64,000 nt of DNA from Lindgomyces ingoldianus (Eukaryota; Ascomycota; Dothideomycetes; Pleosporales; Lindgomycetaceae). Both the position numbers and the translations under genes were made by a program. Shown here one piece after another: positions 11,764 through 23,458 of the stretch; position 1 is the stretch's first letter; each line of letters begins with the position of its first letter. The stretch lies in contig NW_022985167.1 of assembly GCF_010093535.1 (NCBI RefSeq), forward strand, positions 1,407,335 to 1,471,334. Direction: 5' to 3'. A model generated the notes under the pieces. That model saw only the letters and a list, made by a program, of their open reading frames with translations, searched no databases and was not told where the DNA came from.

Positions 11764-12819
11764 TCACCATCCAGTATTTGAGTAGTTCAGATGATGCTGC
11801 CACGCCGCATGCTTCCCCTCCCAAGCTTCCCTGAAATCAGTCATAGCCTCTTCCTCATTCGACCCCAAGATCGCTCGGCTAATGCCTTCGGCGAAAAGAT
11901 CATGCAGGTCCATGCTGGCATCCGCAAGTCTAGAATTTCCGGGGAAGACGGTGTGGCTAGACCAGTGGGTCGTGAAATGAATATGGACAACCTTCAGCCG
12001 TGGAACGGAACGTCTCGGTTGGTCTAAACTGGAACGATGAGGCTTTTGGACTATGACATTACGTGGGCAGGTGAGACGGCGAAATTGGAGCAACGGCTGA
12101 ACCCATCGTTGGCGAAGATCGAAGTAAAGTGGGGTATCGTTGACTCGAAGCCAGATTTGTAGCTCTTCCAGGCCGGAAAGCGTCTTTGAGATAGCTTTGC
12201 ATGCAGACGCCCAGCTTGCCAGATGTTTCCCTTGCCAAACTAGATGCTGCATGTAACTTGGACCACCATAGGTCGTATAGTGCAGGTAGAGTTTTGTGAT
12301 AGCTGAGAGATTGACTACCGGGACGACTTTGAGGAAGCTTCGGATCCGCTGCGGAGCATCGTATACAAACGTGGTGTTCTGATAGAGAAACGGGATGGCT
12401 TCGTTGAAGACTTGCTTGTTGACGAGAATCAGAGCGCACAGTGAGTTAGCCCAAATCGTTCGGACGCCTTCGACACGCCTGTAGCAACCAAGCTTCCTTG
12501 GCATACGGAGCGTGGCCGGATTGCCCTCCTTGCATGAGAGCTTGACTTGATGCTTGCAGATGGTATCCCTGTTAGCAACTCCAGGACAAAGCTTCATCGT
12601 CCTAGCCACTTTTGTGGTAAATTTAGTGTCTTTAGCTACAATCTCAACGCGGAAGTCTTCTTCGAAATAGAAGTCATAGATACGATTGCGCAGTTCGCCT
12701 GGCAGCCCGAGGAAGCCTCGGACGCGATTTGGCGAAGAGGCTACCGTGGGTGATAAGGGGCCAGAATTCTTAGGTTTCGCGGTTGGTAGTGGCGGGATGA
12801 CTGAATTAGCCCGAGTCAT
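11764..12819 (-). CDS. 2EXR/DUF7730-type F-box-like protein
   Basis: 351 aa, one exon, ATG at 12819. Residues about 30-55 read RGFLGLPGELRNRIYDFYF, the typical F-box-like opening of fungal 2EXR/DUF7730 proteins. Further in are the family's second signature, CALILVNKQVFNEAIPFLYQ, and an intervening basic segment with several Cys (CPGV, CKHQVKLSCKE). The rest contains LEELQIW and PRLKVVHIHF, resembling leucine-rich-type strands seen in these proteins. No enzymatic motif is present. These families are expanded in plant-associated ascomycetes, with no established function. Confidence 0.82.
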   Translation of the reverse strand: MTRANSVIPPLPTAKPKNSGPLSPTVASSPNRVRGFLGLPGELRNRIYDFYFEEDFRVEIVAKDTKFTTKVARTMKLCPGVANRDTICKHQVKLSCKEGNPATLRMPRKLGCYRRVEGVRTIWANSLCALILVNKQVFNEAIPFLYQNTTFVYDAPQRIRSFLKVVPVVNLSAITKLYLHYTTYGGPSYMQHLVWQGKHLASWASACKAISKTLSGLEELQIWLRVNDTPLYFDLRQRWVQPLLQFRRLTCPRNVIVQKPHRSSLDQPRRSVPRLKVVHIHFTTHWSSHTVFPGNSRLADASMDLHDLFAEGISRAILGSNEEEAMTDFREAWEGKHAAWQHHLNYSNTGW

Positions 12820-13315
12820 GCTGTAGGGGATAATGCAAATTTGCGTGGCTCAGTCTTGGACAAAAGATGAGGAATGAGACAGTGGATATATAACCATAGA
12901 AATGGAATAGGTGGGGCGAAGTGTAGAGAGTGATCAAAGTTGAGGAAGGTCCGTGGGCGAGAGAAGGAAGGGTCCGAGCAAGAAGCCCACAACTGATGGA
13001 TATGGATGAGAGGATGTAGTCAAATAACAATACCGACCTTTGCATACAATTCTTAGAGGACAGCGTAAGTGCCAGAGAGGATGCTAGAAGATGTGACAGC
13101 GGGCGAAGGCCGTCGCCCTGTACGATGTGAGCGATTGTTGATTTTCTGTATCAATACTCTAATTTTTGAGCTCTGATGAATACAGTCACGTGGGCTCTCT
13201 TCAGGATGAATGATCTAGATGGGAGTGAAGGTCTGCAAAGCAGAGAGTTTGGTGTTTTGGCAGCCCTGCCACCGTACTAACCGCAACCGGCGCTAGCCCG
13301 ATTAAAAGCAAGAAG
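12820..13315. other. Divergent intergenic region
   Basis: About 0.5 kb between the minus-strand 2EXR-like gene and the plus-strand small membrane ORF, so presumably a shared or back-to-back promoter. I see no further gene in it. Confidence 0.4.
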
Positions 13316-13684
13316 GTGCATGGAAGTCCTCGCAAGCTCCGTCACACAAACCTCGACCTCACCATGCCCTTTCACTCTTCGCACTTCTGTCTTGCACGAC
13401 ACAACGCCTCCCACCTCAACCGAACCCTTTTGACCGCCCCTTACCGCCAATTCGCAACTTCACAACTCCTCCGCTCGCGTCTCCGCCAGCCCGGCGAGCC
13501 GACAGGCCCAGACGAACCACCCTCACACACAGCATCCCCACCATCCAAGTCCCCGCTCAAAGTCTGGCCCTTTGTCTTCATATTCGCAACCGGTGCCTTC
13601 CTTTTCAAGACGATTGTCGATCAGCGGAAGGGGGAATACAAACCTCAAGGACCCGTCTCTGGCCACAGTCCGAGCCGCCCATAA
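13316..13684 (+). CDS. Small mitochondrial-type membrane ORF upstream of URA6
   Basis: 122 aa (106 aa if the internal ATG at 13364 is used). The N-terminal region is rich in Arg, Ser, Ala and Leu with few acidic residues and contains RQFATSQLLRSRL, like a mitochondrial presequence. A Pro-rich linker follows, then one hydrophobic helix, VWPFVFIFATGAFLF. It ends in TAA at 13682-13684. The next gene (URA6) starts 33 nt later in the same reading frame, and no other stop separates them. It may therefore be an independent small inner-membrane protein, an upstream ORF on the URA6 transcript, or an N-terminal extension interrupted by one stop. I cannot find a GT-AG intron that would remove the stop in phase. 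Confidence 0.5.
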   Translation: MHGSPRKLRHTNLDLTMPFHSSHFCLARHNASHLNRTLLTAPYRQFATSQLLRSRLRQPGEPTGPDEPPSHTASPPSKSPLKVWPFVFIFATGAFLFKTIVDQRKGEYKPQGPVSGHSPSRP

Positions 13685-14463
<779 letters not shown>

Positions 14464-15142
14464 AAGAGAGGCAGCTGAGGCAGATGACGAGATCGAGAGT
14501 GTGCCAGCCCGGTGCGGAGGACTTTTGGAATGAATTCATACAACTTAGAAATGTTGACAGCGTGTGGTAGAAATGATTAGATGGAGACAGCCTTAGAGAA
14601 TTTACAATTGAGCATACTACATGTTGCCACATATTTACAACTGGACACAACCGACTTTCAAATCTACCGCATAAACTACCATCTTCTTTACCCTTTCCTG
14701 GTCCCAGCAAGGAGGATGAGAGATTAAATCCGACCTGATTATGTTCCTTGGTATGTGATAACATGTGGTATACCCAGCTGGTATATCTAGAGAATCAAAC
14801 CAACAATAATTGAACACACTGCAGGTTGTTAGTCGCCACAGATTATGTCAATCCTCCGACCCTAACCAGAAACTAACCTTCACCTTACCTTCTCCTGGAT
14901 TTAGACAGAAGGTTCGACAGATCATACTCAAGTGGGTCATCTTCCGTAGTACGTAATTACGAGCTACATATTTAGTTGGCATTCCTGAGAACCGAACCAT
15001 AAAGTATCTTGATCGAATTTTCTATCTTTCGGCAGCGCAAAAGCAGCGGCTACCTCATATCATTTCATTATCCCAGAGATTCTCTCGAACGCACTGCACC
15101 TTAACAGTGCGAACCCTTCCAAGAAAGAAACCCCTCCGCCAA
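14464..15142. other. Convergent intergenic region
   Basis: About 0.7 kb between the 3' ends of URA6 (plus) and eIF3m (minus). It holds their 3' untranslated regions. I see no RNA gene or repeat. Confidence 0.4.
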
Positions 15143-16520
15143 CTAATCGATTTCATCATCAATCATTGCCTGTCTCGGCTTGCCACCACCCTTCTGGCCC
15201 TGCCCGCCCCGTCCACCCCTCGCCGCATTCTCCAGCTTCTGATCGATCTGCCTAACCTCATCCTCCTTCTCCTGAATGAACCTGGCCTTCTCGGACTGGA
15301 TAACCTGCAGTACGCCCGTCAAGCTATTCCGCCACATATCCAACCGGCTCGCGACTTCGCGCCACTGGTTTTCGCCGAAGACACGGTACGTGCTACGGTG
15401 GATGAGGAAGGTTTGGTTAAGTTGGGAGAGCTTGCCTTCGACGAGGCCGGCGCGGATCACATCGATGACCCACATTTCCACGTCGGCGGCGGGGATCTGG
15501 AGGGCCTTGGCGATGTGGGAGTACGGCAGGGAACGCGTCTGGCCGGTCGCCGCGGCGATAGAGGCGAGTGTCAACAGCCGGATTTTTCTGTTTAGAGCGG
15601 CGCCGTCAAGCCCGGACTTCTCGACCCAACCATCATGTTCGTCTTTGAAGTCGTTGAAGTCGTCGAGTAGGTCCGAGTTGAAGATCTCCAGCAGTTGGAA
15701 ATAGATGGGCTCTGAGTTGCGGAGGGCTTGGATCGAGTCGAGGTCGGTGAGGTCCTGGAAGTCGAAGTGGTTGGGGTGGATGAGGGCTGACTTCAGGGCG
15801 CGGAGAGAGAGATCGCGGGCTTCTAGCGACGAGACTTCGTCGGAGGGGAAGGTTCGAATCGCGCGGAGGAGGTAGATGTATGCTTGCTCGTCTTCGCCGG
15901 CGTCGGCTGCTGCGTCGCTGACGGCCATGTACAGTTTACGACTCTCCTCCTCGTCCATCTCCCATGTCTCCAGCCACTGGTCGATCTCCTTCAGTTGTGG
16001 GCGCAATGTCTCGAAATTTGACGTCGTTCGAATCACGCGAACAATGGTGAGGAGGACGTGGTATCGCATATCATTTGAGGCGGGTAGCGTGTTGAAGACA
16101 GTGCTAAGGATCGAGAGGGCGAGGCCGCCGCCATTGGCTGGTGAAGACGTGATGGGAGCGGTAAGGTGGTTACATATTCTGGGGAGAAACATGCCAACGT
16201 TTGGCGACTGCCGCACAAGGTGAATGAGGAGATTGTATGCTGCTATGAATTCTGACGCCTCGAATTAGCATGTCATTCTGTACATGATTAGAATCGAGCA
16301 TGCCCTTCTCCGGCGCCTGGTTCAGGGCGGCGCTGCCCATGACCAGCTTCTTCAACACTTCATCCTTCTTGTTTTCCTTCATAAGCTCCGTGCATTCCTC
16401 CTGGATGCTGGAGCTCTCGTCGCCCTGGGATTTTTTGAGCGTATCGAGGTATTGTGCGAGCTCGTCGGTAAGCTCCTCGAAGGTACCCTCGATCAGGAGA
16501 GTAGTCGTAGGGCCCGGCAT
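15143..16520 (-). CDS. Translation initiation factor eIF3 subunit M
   Basis: Two exons, 16520-16304 and 16251-15143, giving 441 aa, the usual size for fungal eIF3m. It opens MPGPTTTLLIEGTFEELTDE, continues through DEVLKKLVMGSAALNQAPEK to EFIAAYNLLIHLV, and contains the PCI/winged-helix part at about 314-365 (LPYSHIAKALQIPAADVEMW). A charged coiled coil at about 385-415 and an RGG/Lys-rich tail follow. It acts in the cytoplasmic eIF3 complex. The single intron (52 nt, 16303-16252) has a GC donor (exon ...AAGG, then GCATGC) and a CAG acceptor; no GT donor restores the conserved junction APEKE. The start is chosen by family conservation; the frame is open upstream but without an ATG that fits better. 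Confidence 0.93.
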
Positions 16521-17039
16521 ATTGATCTTGACGAGAATGCGTATGCCTGGGTACTGGAAGGAAGGCGAGCGCCGAACGCGGTAGTGTTGTGGGCTTGTCG
16601 AAGTCAAATCGCGTTGGTGGGCTGCGTGCCAAGATTTTCCAGGTTCAAAATTCCTATCGATAGTGCACGTGACCAGTCAAATCAGCCAGGCACTTGCACT
16701 TTTCAGATCACTTCAGTCCTCTGTCACTTCAACTTCGCTAGCTCATCATCACAATCATCATTCTCGTCGATGGCCATTCCAATCAAATCACCATGGTGGG
16801 AGGAGTATCACCACCAAAGCACTCCTTGACTATTAGTTGCACTTTGTCCTCCAAGTTCATGTCTTCAATCAAAGTCTCCTCAAGTCCTTGCGACCTCGTT
16901 TCGGTTATATTCCCTGAAAAAAAATTCATCATTGGCTTAGCAGATTTGTTATTCAAGAATCCAATATTGACACTTCAAGTAAATAAATCTCTATAGAAGC
17001 TTTTTTAATATCCGCCCCATCCTGCCGCTAGTCAACTTC
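16521..17039. other. Promoter-side intergenic region of eIF3m
   Basis: About 0.5 kb upstream of the eIF3m start and downstream of the secreted-protein gene that ends at 17040. No additional gene is supported. Confidence 0.4.
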
Positions 17040-17700
17040 CTACGTCGTCTTCACGATAGAGAGCGTGATCGGAGTAATATTCTGAGTCGTGGTGCTCGCG
17101 CCTAGAATTCGGTTAGCTCTATTTGCCCACATTACTCTCATCCAGGTGACGCACCATCATAGAGCGCAAGACTATATCCACCATCGCTTCCCTTCACAGC
17201 CACAAATGTCCGGTTGGTAAGCGTGCTTCCGTCCTTCACACCGAGGGTGTTCGAGTCCATGGTGAAAGTCGCCCACTCCATAAGCTGTCCACTCGGGATA
17301 TTGGTCGAGCTTGGGTTGGTGATGTCGACGAGGTACAGAAGAACGCCATCTGGGCCCTGCAGCGCTATCTGGCGCGTGTCGTCGGCGTTGTGGAACGCAT
17401 ACGTGCTCGTGGGCTTGTACTGATCGACGAAGAACTTTGCGGCGGCGGATTGTGCAGCCGCAAGAGTGTAAGCTGTGGCGCCGGTCTTGAGCGCGACCCA
17501 TTGGTTGTTCACGCCTGAGACGGAGCTGTAGAAGAGATTAGCGGTGAGGGTTGAAATATGGGGCCCGCTAACTCGTACGACTTGGCCTGGAGCGAGTAGA
17601 GCTGAGTGCCCGCTGGTGGAGGAGACAGCGCGAAGGGCGAGGCTGGAGCTGCAGATGCAAAGCTGCAAAGCGCAGCGGCGGCAACGAAAAAGGATTTCAT
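17040..17700 (-). CDS. Small secreted protein, unknown family
   Basis: Three exons, 17700-17582, 17525-17155 and 17101-17040, giving 183 aa; introns of 56 and 53 nt are GT-AG with CTAAT/CTAAC branch sites. A clear signal peptide (MKSFFVAAAALCSFASAAPA) is followed by SLQANSVSGVNNQWVALKTG, a region of regular beta-strand-like sequence with FTMDSNTLGV and TNRTFVAVKG, and a Thr-rich C-terminus. The mature protein has no cysteine, unusual for an effector-like protein. Asn-Xaa-Thr sites are present. I cannot assign a domain. The next genes to the right are also secreted proteins on the same strand. Confidence 0.8.
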
Positions 17701-18931
17701 CCTGATTTCGAGTTTATGTCAAGTTTTCCAATTGAGTCGGATCTAGGGTGAATACTTGGATCGAATCACCGCAATTGCAAGGAAGAGCAAGCCGTCTTAT
17801 ATCCTCGAGAAGCTCCAAGCATCACGCATCGTTCCCCATGCCGGCCCTACATACGCCGCAATATCTTCACTACGACGGAAACCCGTTCAAGTTTCCCCGA
17901 ACAAGGCCGACCAAGAAGCAATTTACCCCAAATCATTATCTTCCAGATTAAGTTCTAGAAGACCATTAAATTCCAACGTAACACAGGGCCGGTTGGCTTC
18001 GCTTTCTATGTGAGGATAAGGTGACGTTGAGCGAATTGCGAGGTTGTAGTCCGAGGCTATATAGCAGCTTAGGTACCATTCGCTTCTGCAGCCGGATACG
18101 GGTCGATCGCGACATGGGGCACACCCGCATTCGTTCATACTCATGTAGGAACACTTCCTTTTCGGACACGCTCGCAACTGCAGGCGTCAAGATGGCGGCG
18201 TGACCGCAGCGTTGCAGTACGTCGAGCAACATGACCGGAGGTTCTGCACTCGACGCGCGTTGCCTCATTTACAACTCCCACGGAGAAATGAGAGACGGGA
18301 TTAGAAACGCCTGGGATGAACTGTGTGGAGTGAAGCTATTGCTTGTTGACCGAATTGCTGGAATGAATGTTTATCCTGAGCATCAGCCCAACTAGATCGT
18401 AGTATTCCTATGTCATGAAATATAAGCTGATGAATTCGTGGTATTTCTGAAAGTAAGGACCTGTTGATCGTTGTTGTCATAGGCTAAGGCGTGTTGCGGA
18501 TATAGCGTTCGTTTCATCAATACCGTGGCTGTTATCGATCTGATTATGGGGCCTATATAAGGATTCTTTCCTTACAGCATACTGATGTAATTGTTTCTCC
18601 GACAAGATCTCCACTTTTACCGTTGTTAAGGAGTGGCGAGACAATTGTCATGAAGTGCGAATATAAGATGGCCGCAATTCATTGGACGCTTCCATTAATC
18701 ACAACTCGAGAGCAGCCTTTAAACTTCGACCCAGGGAGCGGTGCTGAGAACCAAGGAAAATTCTCCATATTCGGTCTCTTCGGCATTTGAACCCCGGGGG
18801 AACATGCAAGTCGTCGATCTCAACCGAAGCAGTATATTTCTATTGATACTTCATAATAGCGCGATTCTAGTGCAGGCTAACGCCTCGCAGTGGGTTCGTC
18901 ACTTCTCCCGTCCCTCCTAGTTTAAACATGC
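17701..18931. other. Intergenic, nothing recognised
   Basis: About 1.2 kb between two minus-strand secreted-protein genes. A TATAAG-like element near 17795 (minus strand) lies about 95 bp before the start at 17700. I see nothing else. Confidence 0.4.
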
Positions 18932-19685
18932 CTAAGCCTGCCATTCTCGCTTGGTATTGTCGCCGGATTGTACCTGAAGATAGTTTGCATACAGTGGATC
19001 CGACAAACCTGCATCTTTCATGAATTTAGGCCAGTCGATCCCCATGCGGCCTGAAACTGCAGATTTCTGGCCAGAAGGAACAGCAAAATTGGCTGGCTGC
19101 TCATGAAGGAGAAAGATGTAATTATGGGGGTGCTTTGGCGTCTCTGCTGGAGGTGCAGGTCCGAAATAGGATGCCGGCCCAGTCGCTTTTGTCGTGAGCA
19201 CATTTGTACCATTCTGGGTTTGGCCACTCGGTGCAAAATCCTGGAGTAAGGCATGAAGGACTGTCCCACGTTTGGCGTTGGCTCCTTGGCCTGGTCTAAA
19301 GAAGAAAATGTCAGTATATGATATAAAACCTAAACCTGTACGCATGCACATACGCATCAATATCTAGAGGTCGCAATGTTAGCAAAAAGTTCACGGAAGT
19401 GTCATGGGAAGACTTTCCAATCATTGCTAAGAGGTATTTGCCAGTCAGAGTTTCTCCAGTGACTCCGATCACTGGAGCCTTCGCAACAGCTATTTGAAAT
19501 TAGATCCAGTAGCTTCAGGTGAGGGTACAATGCTTACCTGATTTCTTAATCAGAAGGCCTGGGGTGATGTATGTGGAGCCATAATAAACGTCTAGGGTCT
19601 TGTTAACGCTCGGCGTGAACCCGGGAGGTGTTTGCGCGAACGTGGTGCCCACAAGCAAAAGAGAAGCGATCGTATAGAACAGCAT
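18932..19685 (-). CDS. Secreted PEBP-like protein with an abnormal intron
   Basis: Exons 19685-19538, 19489-19354 and 19295-18932. A signal peptide (MLFYTIASLLLVGTTFA) precedes a phosphatidylethanolamine-binding-protein fold: ITPGLLIKKS, PVIGVTGETLTGKYLLAMI, DIDAPGQGANAKRGTVLH, YFGPAPPAETPKHPHNYIFL, LLHEQPANFAVPS and a C-terminal WPKFMKDAGLSDPLYANYLQ. These are the ligand-site and C-terminal motifs of PEBPs; fungal relatives include carboxypeptidase Y inhibitor-like proteins. Between AMI and DIDA, where a PEBP would be continuous, lie 54 nt (19417-19364) that look like an intron with branch site GCTAAC and acceptor CTCTAG, but the donor reads GAAAGT instead of GTAAGT. Those 54 nt are open in frame, so the product is 215 aa if kept or 197 aa if removed. 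Confidence 0.82.
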
Positions 19686-21406
19686 GATGGAATTTCCAGA
19701 AATGCGAACCTAAAGACCAGACACCGCGACGACCATGTTGAGGAATTATACAAATTCGGAAATCTGGCGTTGCGGCAATGTGGAAAACTAGCGCGGCCCG
19801 CCGGGCCCGGCCTGTCATTTATATATGGAATTGAGCGGACATGTCGTGGTAAGCCAAGCGTATTTATGTTTGATAGATCAACTGGAAGTAAGGTTCAGAT
19901 TACCGAATAAAAGAGGTTGAGCCTGAAAGGTTCAATACACATGGAACCCCGGGCTACCCCGCAAAGCTAGGATCAGGTGAATCCGGCATTGTGCTCAAGC
20001 TTTGGCAACATTGTTGGCCAGACGGCTTGGCAATGCGTTCGTGTGAGAATTGGCATGAAAGTAGGTGCAATTACTGGCGCCAGAAAGAGGTCGCTATAAT
20101 TAAGGTAGATTCAGGAGCAGTGGAGACAACTCGGAGATAAGAACCACGGCAAACCTAGACCATCTAGATCTAAGGCAATGGGGTGTCATAGGTAAAAGAA
20201 TTGTAAAAGGTTCTGTAGTAGTTCGATCTTTTCATTGCAAATTCAGAACTCCATCACCAAACCAGATTTCAGAGAAGTCGAAATATGAACTGCTAAATCG
20301 GGCTTGGAATTCACTCAACTACAAAGAATTCCAAGAGAACAAACTTAAGTACATAAATTTCTTTTCAGGCAATCCAATCAGCAAGGTTTTGTAACGAGGC
20401 CTCTATATGTGAGCCTGGGCGAGGATATGGGTATTCTGTTACCATGCTCTCAAAGCTCGAACCATGAGGCGGTTCTCGGGGAATACGCCATGCCAAACCC
20501 GGGCGCGGAAGTTCTCGTATTTACTAGTTAGGCCATTTCTCAGGACTAAACACTCAGAGGAGTGGGATTGAGGAGCCCGCGTCCTGTCGGCCCTTTAGTG
20601 AATGATTTGCCAGCTCCTGAAGCTAGTTTTTAACCTGAGACGAGAACGAAGGTTCAAACTTTTCAGAGTCCACCATCAAGCTTGGCATGGCTTCCAGGGC
20701 GAATAGTCCGTCGAAACTGGCTGGTCTGGCCCTTGTACTAGATCCGCAAACGAGCAACTAATTCATAATCATCAACTTAGACGCGCCTTGAGGAAAAGGA
20801 CATAGGACGAGATACCGTTCAAAGTAAAGGGTGCTGAAATGAAGGAGAAGGACGAAGTGGAGAGCGAGGTAATGATGAGAGGCTTCGGAGGTTCCTCCTT
20901 TCTGAATACGCGTTATACCCTTTTAGGGAGCGCTAAAAAGTCCACTGAGTCCCCCATCCGTAATCTTTTATGAGAACTCTTCAAAGATGTTTATCAGAAC
21001 AGTTCTTTATATACTGACAATGAAACCGCAAATAGTCGAGCCCACATTATATCAGATGGTTTGCATGACAGGAGGAAGCGAGCGACCTATAAGGGACATG
21101 CTTATATTTTCAAAGAGCTAACTAACAGTGTCTAAAGGTGTCTAAAGACTGGCGTTCGTGTTCCCGACTGAACCGCCTTTTCAATTCTCATTACCCCGTT
21201 GGCCAGGGCCCCTCATGCTTTCGTTATATCTGGAATCATATACATCACACCTGGATTACACGTTGTCGTAATAGTCCTATACATTCTCCCCTGTGGATCC
21301 GGCCACGTGAAATTCTCAGCTGTCTTATCGACAGTCTTGCAGTCCAGGTTCGCGTGTCCGGTTGCAGTGCCTAAGGTCTTTTGACTAGCGACTCATTAGC
21401 CGTACT
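19686..21406. other. Intergenic, nothing recognised
   Basis: About 1.7 kb with no supported gene, RNA or repeat. Short frames near 21138-21384 have no conserved features. Confidence 0.4.
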
Positions 21407-21814
21407 TCACCAACATAAGACTATCGCAAAAAGAGTCACTGACGCTCCACACAGCCACGTCTGGTTAGCCTGCAACTGTCCATCTGAACTTCTGTATTTG
21501 AAAGTCGCGGTACCAGCGCCCTGCGGCGGTACAGTGCAGGTATAGATCTGGTCGGCGTTAAACCATTGCCATGGCTCAACGCTGCCCGCGCTGCAATGTG
21601 CGGTGTACGAGACAGCACTGTTGTAGAATTCGAAGGAAATTGTGGCCGAGGATGTCGCCATATGTGCTGGGGTGGAGTAGACGATGTGGGACTCAAAGGT
21701 TATGTTCGAGAGATAGAAATAGCGTGAGCCTGGTGCGGAGTAGGAACAATCGGGCTCAGTGGAAGCGGAGAGAGTAAATTGGAGGAGAGAGAGAAGAAGA
21801 GGAATAAACAGCAT
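21407..21814 (-). CDS. Small secreted protein, AA1-like type
   Basis: 135 aa, one exon, ATG at 21814. A signal peptide (MLFIPLLLSLLQFTLS) precedes a domain with FYLSNITFESHIVYSTPAHM, SFEFYNSAVSYTAHCSA, a CTVPP segment and LQANQTWLC near the end. The order YLSNITF...FEFYN...YTAHC...C...NQTW.C is that of fungal small secreted proteins of the AA1-like (Alt a 1-like) type. Four cysteines remain in the mature chain, probably two disulfides. A TATATA element near 21929 is about 115 bp upstream. The C-terminal 13 residues are hydrophobic, so the last exon may differ from this simple model. Confidence 0.7.
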   Translation of the reverse strand: MLFIPLLLSLLQFTLSASTEPDCSYSAPGSRYFYLSNITFESHIVYSTPAHMATSSATISFEFYNSAVSYTAHCSAGSVEPWQWFNADQIYTCTVPPQGAGTATFKYRSSDGQLQANQTWLCGASVTLFAIVLCW

Positions 21815-23458
21815 GGTGGCTGAGTTGGGTGAGTTTCCTGTTGACTTAATTGAGTTCGTTAGAGAATGCCGGCTGGGGGAGAACTGTGGCTTAGATTGAA
21901 CTACAAGTCGAACATGCGGATTGTGGAGAATATATACAGTCAAGTCCGAGGCAAAATAGCAACCATGGTCTAATTCACGCTTCTGAATATAGAATCCTCA
22001 ATTCACGATTAGAGCTGAGGTGGCGTTTGAAGACGTTCATCTACAGTCTCGAACATGGAATGGAGTGTTGTATTTCGGTGCCGTGATCGGTTCCGTGGCC
22101 ACTTATAATGCAACGTTTATTTCGCTTTGGCTGTGGTAGAGCCGTGAATGTGGTGTGATCTTCCCATTTCGAGATGATAAAGAACATGTGATTGCTGACA
22201 TGAACTTTCTACGATTCTTGATCTTGATTGATGCGTTCCAGTTGTAAGCGAAATATATATCTTCACCGACGTTACGTCTGCATGTGACGGTGTGCTGAGT
22301 TGTTGTTTGAGGGTACACGGGGTCATGAGAGCCACAACCCATTCTTCAGCGCCATAATCTCGCATCTATTCGTACTTCAGCCTCCGTGCAACGTTCCCGA
22401 CGGTGAGGCATACCGTAGAATAGTCCATACTCTGATTGTTACGACCTGAAATGTCGTTGTTGAGGCAGTGTGGACGTCGAAACTGAAGTTTGACTGACTG
22501 GAATGCTATACGTGCGAAGGGAAGCGGCATATCAGTAATGCAGAAGAATTTCTAAAGCAAATATAGGTTAATTACGTTGAAAGCAAAGGTAATGGACGTA
22601 TGTTTCGTTGTTATCGTAGGCTAGCACGCGCCTTGTCCAGGAAATGAATCATTCTTTGCTAGACAAGGGCAGTCATACGTGCTGGCCTCGGCAAGCTCAG
22701 CGTACCACTGTTGTGTCCCGGTCCTGCGAGAGTCTAGCCCACCTCCTCGAACATAGATCAGCCGTGCTTAGAGAGACAGTTTAGCCAGGTCCCGACCCAA
22801 AGCCGCTCAGGCACCCATTATGTATTTTGAAGTGGTGTCTTCCTCGATACAGATCGGCATCGTGGAGACGTCCTTTGCAGTTCCAAAAATCTTCTCAGTA
22901 TCACTTCCATGTCAGGCATGACTACCGCGTAGTTCGAGTCCAGTAGGGCCGTTATAAAGGTGGAGATTATCACAGTAACTATTGTATCTGCAATGCCAAG
23001 CTGGGATGCAAGGTAAACGTTTTGCTTGGTGGAATAAGTAATTGAGTAAGTAAGTGCACGCTGATGATAGAGATCCTATTGAGCTATCGTGAGGTTGATG
23101 GTTGATCTTGGCATCCAATCAGAGAGTTCGTACCACCCAGCTTCGAAGTTAGTATTACCAGCAAGGTGTGAACTTTTGAACAATCCATTCATGGACAGCT
23201 CCTCATAATTCTCAAGATCGTAGCGTTATCGATCGTTATATGGAAAGTTACCCGAGCCAAGGCTATTGTTGGAAGTGCAGGGAGCTTAACCACAGCAGCA
23301 AAATCGGCCGTGAAACGTCGAGTATATTCAATGGTGTGCAGGTCGAAGCTTAGGGAGACACTAGAATCGCAGGCTATGTATCCGGTCACTCTCATGCTGG
23401 ACAAGATATCGGTTGTCTCTCTTTGCTATCGCATATTCCCCCAGGGCTTCCAACGAGG
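21815..23458. other. Intergenic, nothing recognised
   Basis: About 1.6 kb without a recognisable gene. Short frames on both strands lack motifs. Confidence 0.35.

Noticed and set aside
16521..16607. Longer N-terminus of eIF3m
   Set aside because: The frame is open but begins at a non-ATG codon, and the MPGPTTTLLIEG start matches fungal eIF3m N-termini.
15107..16829. Plus-strand frames opposite eIF3m
   Set aside because: They are antisense shadows of a strongly conserved coding sequence and carry no motif.
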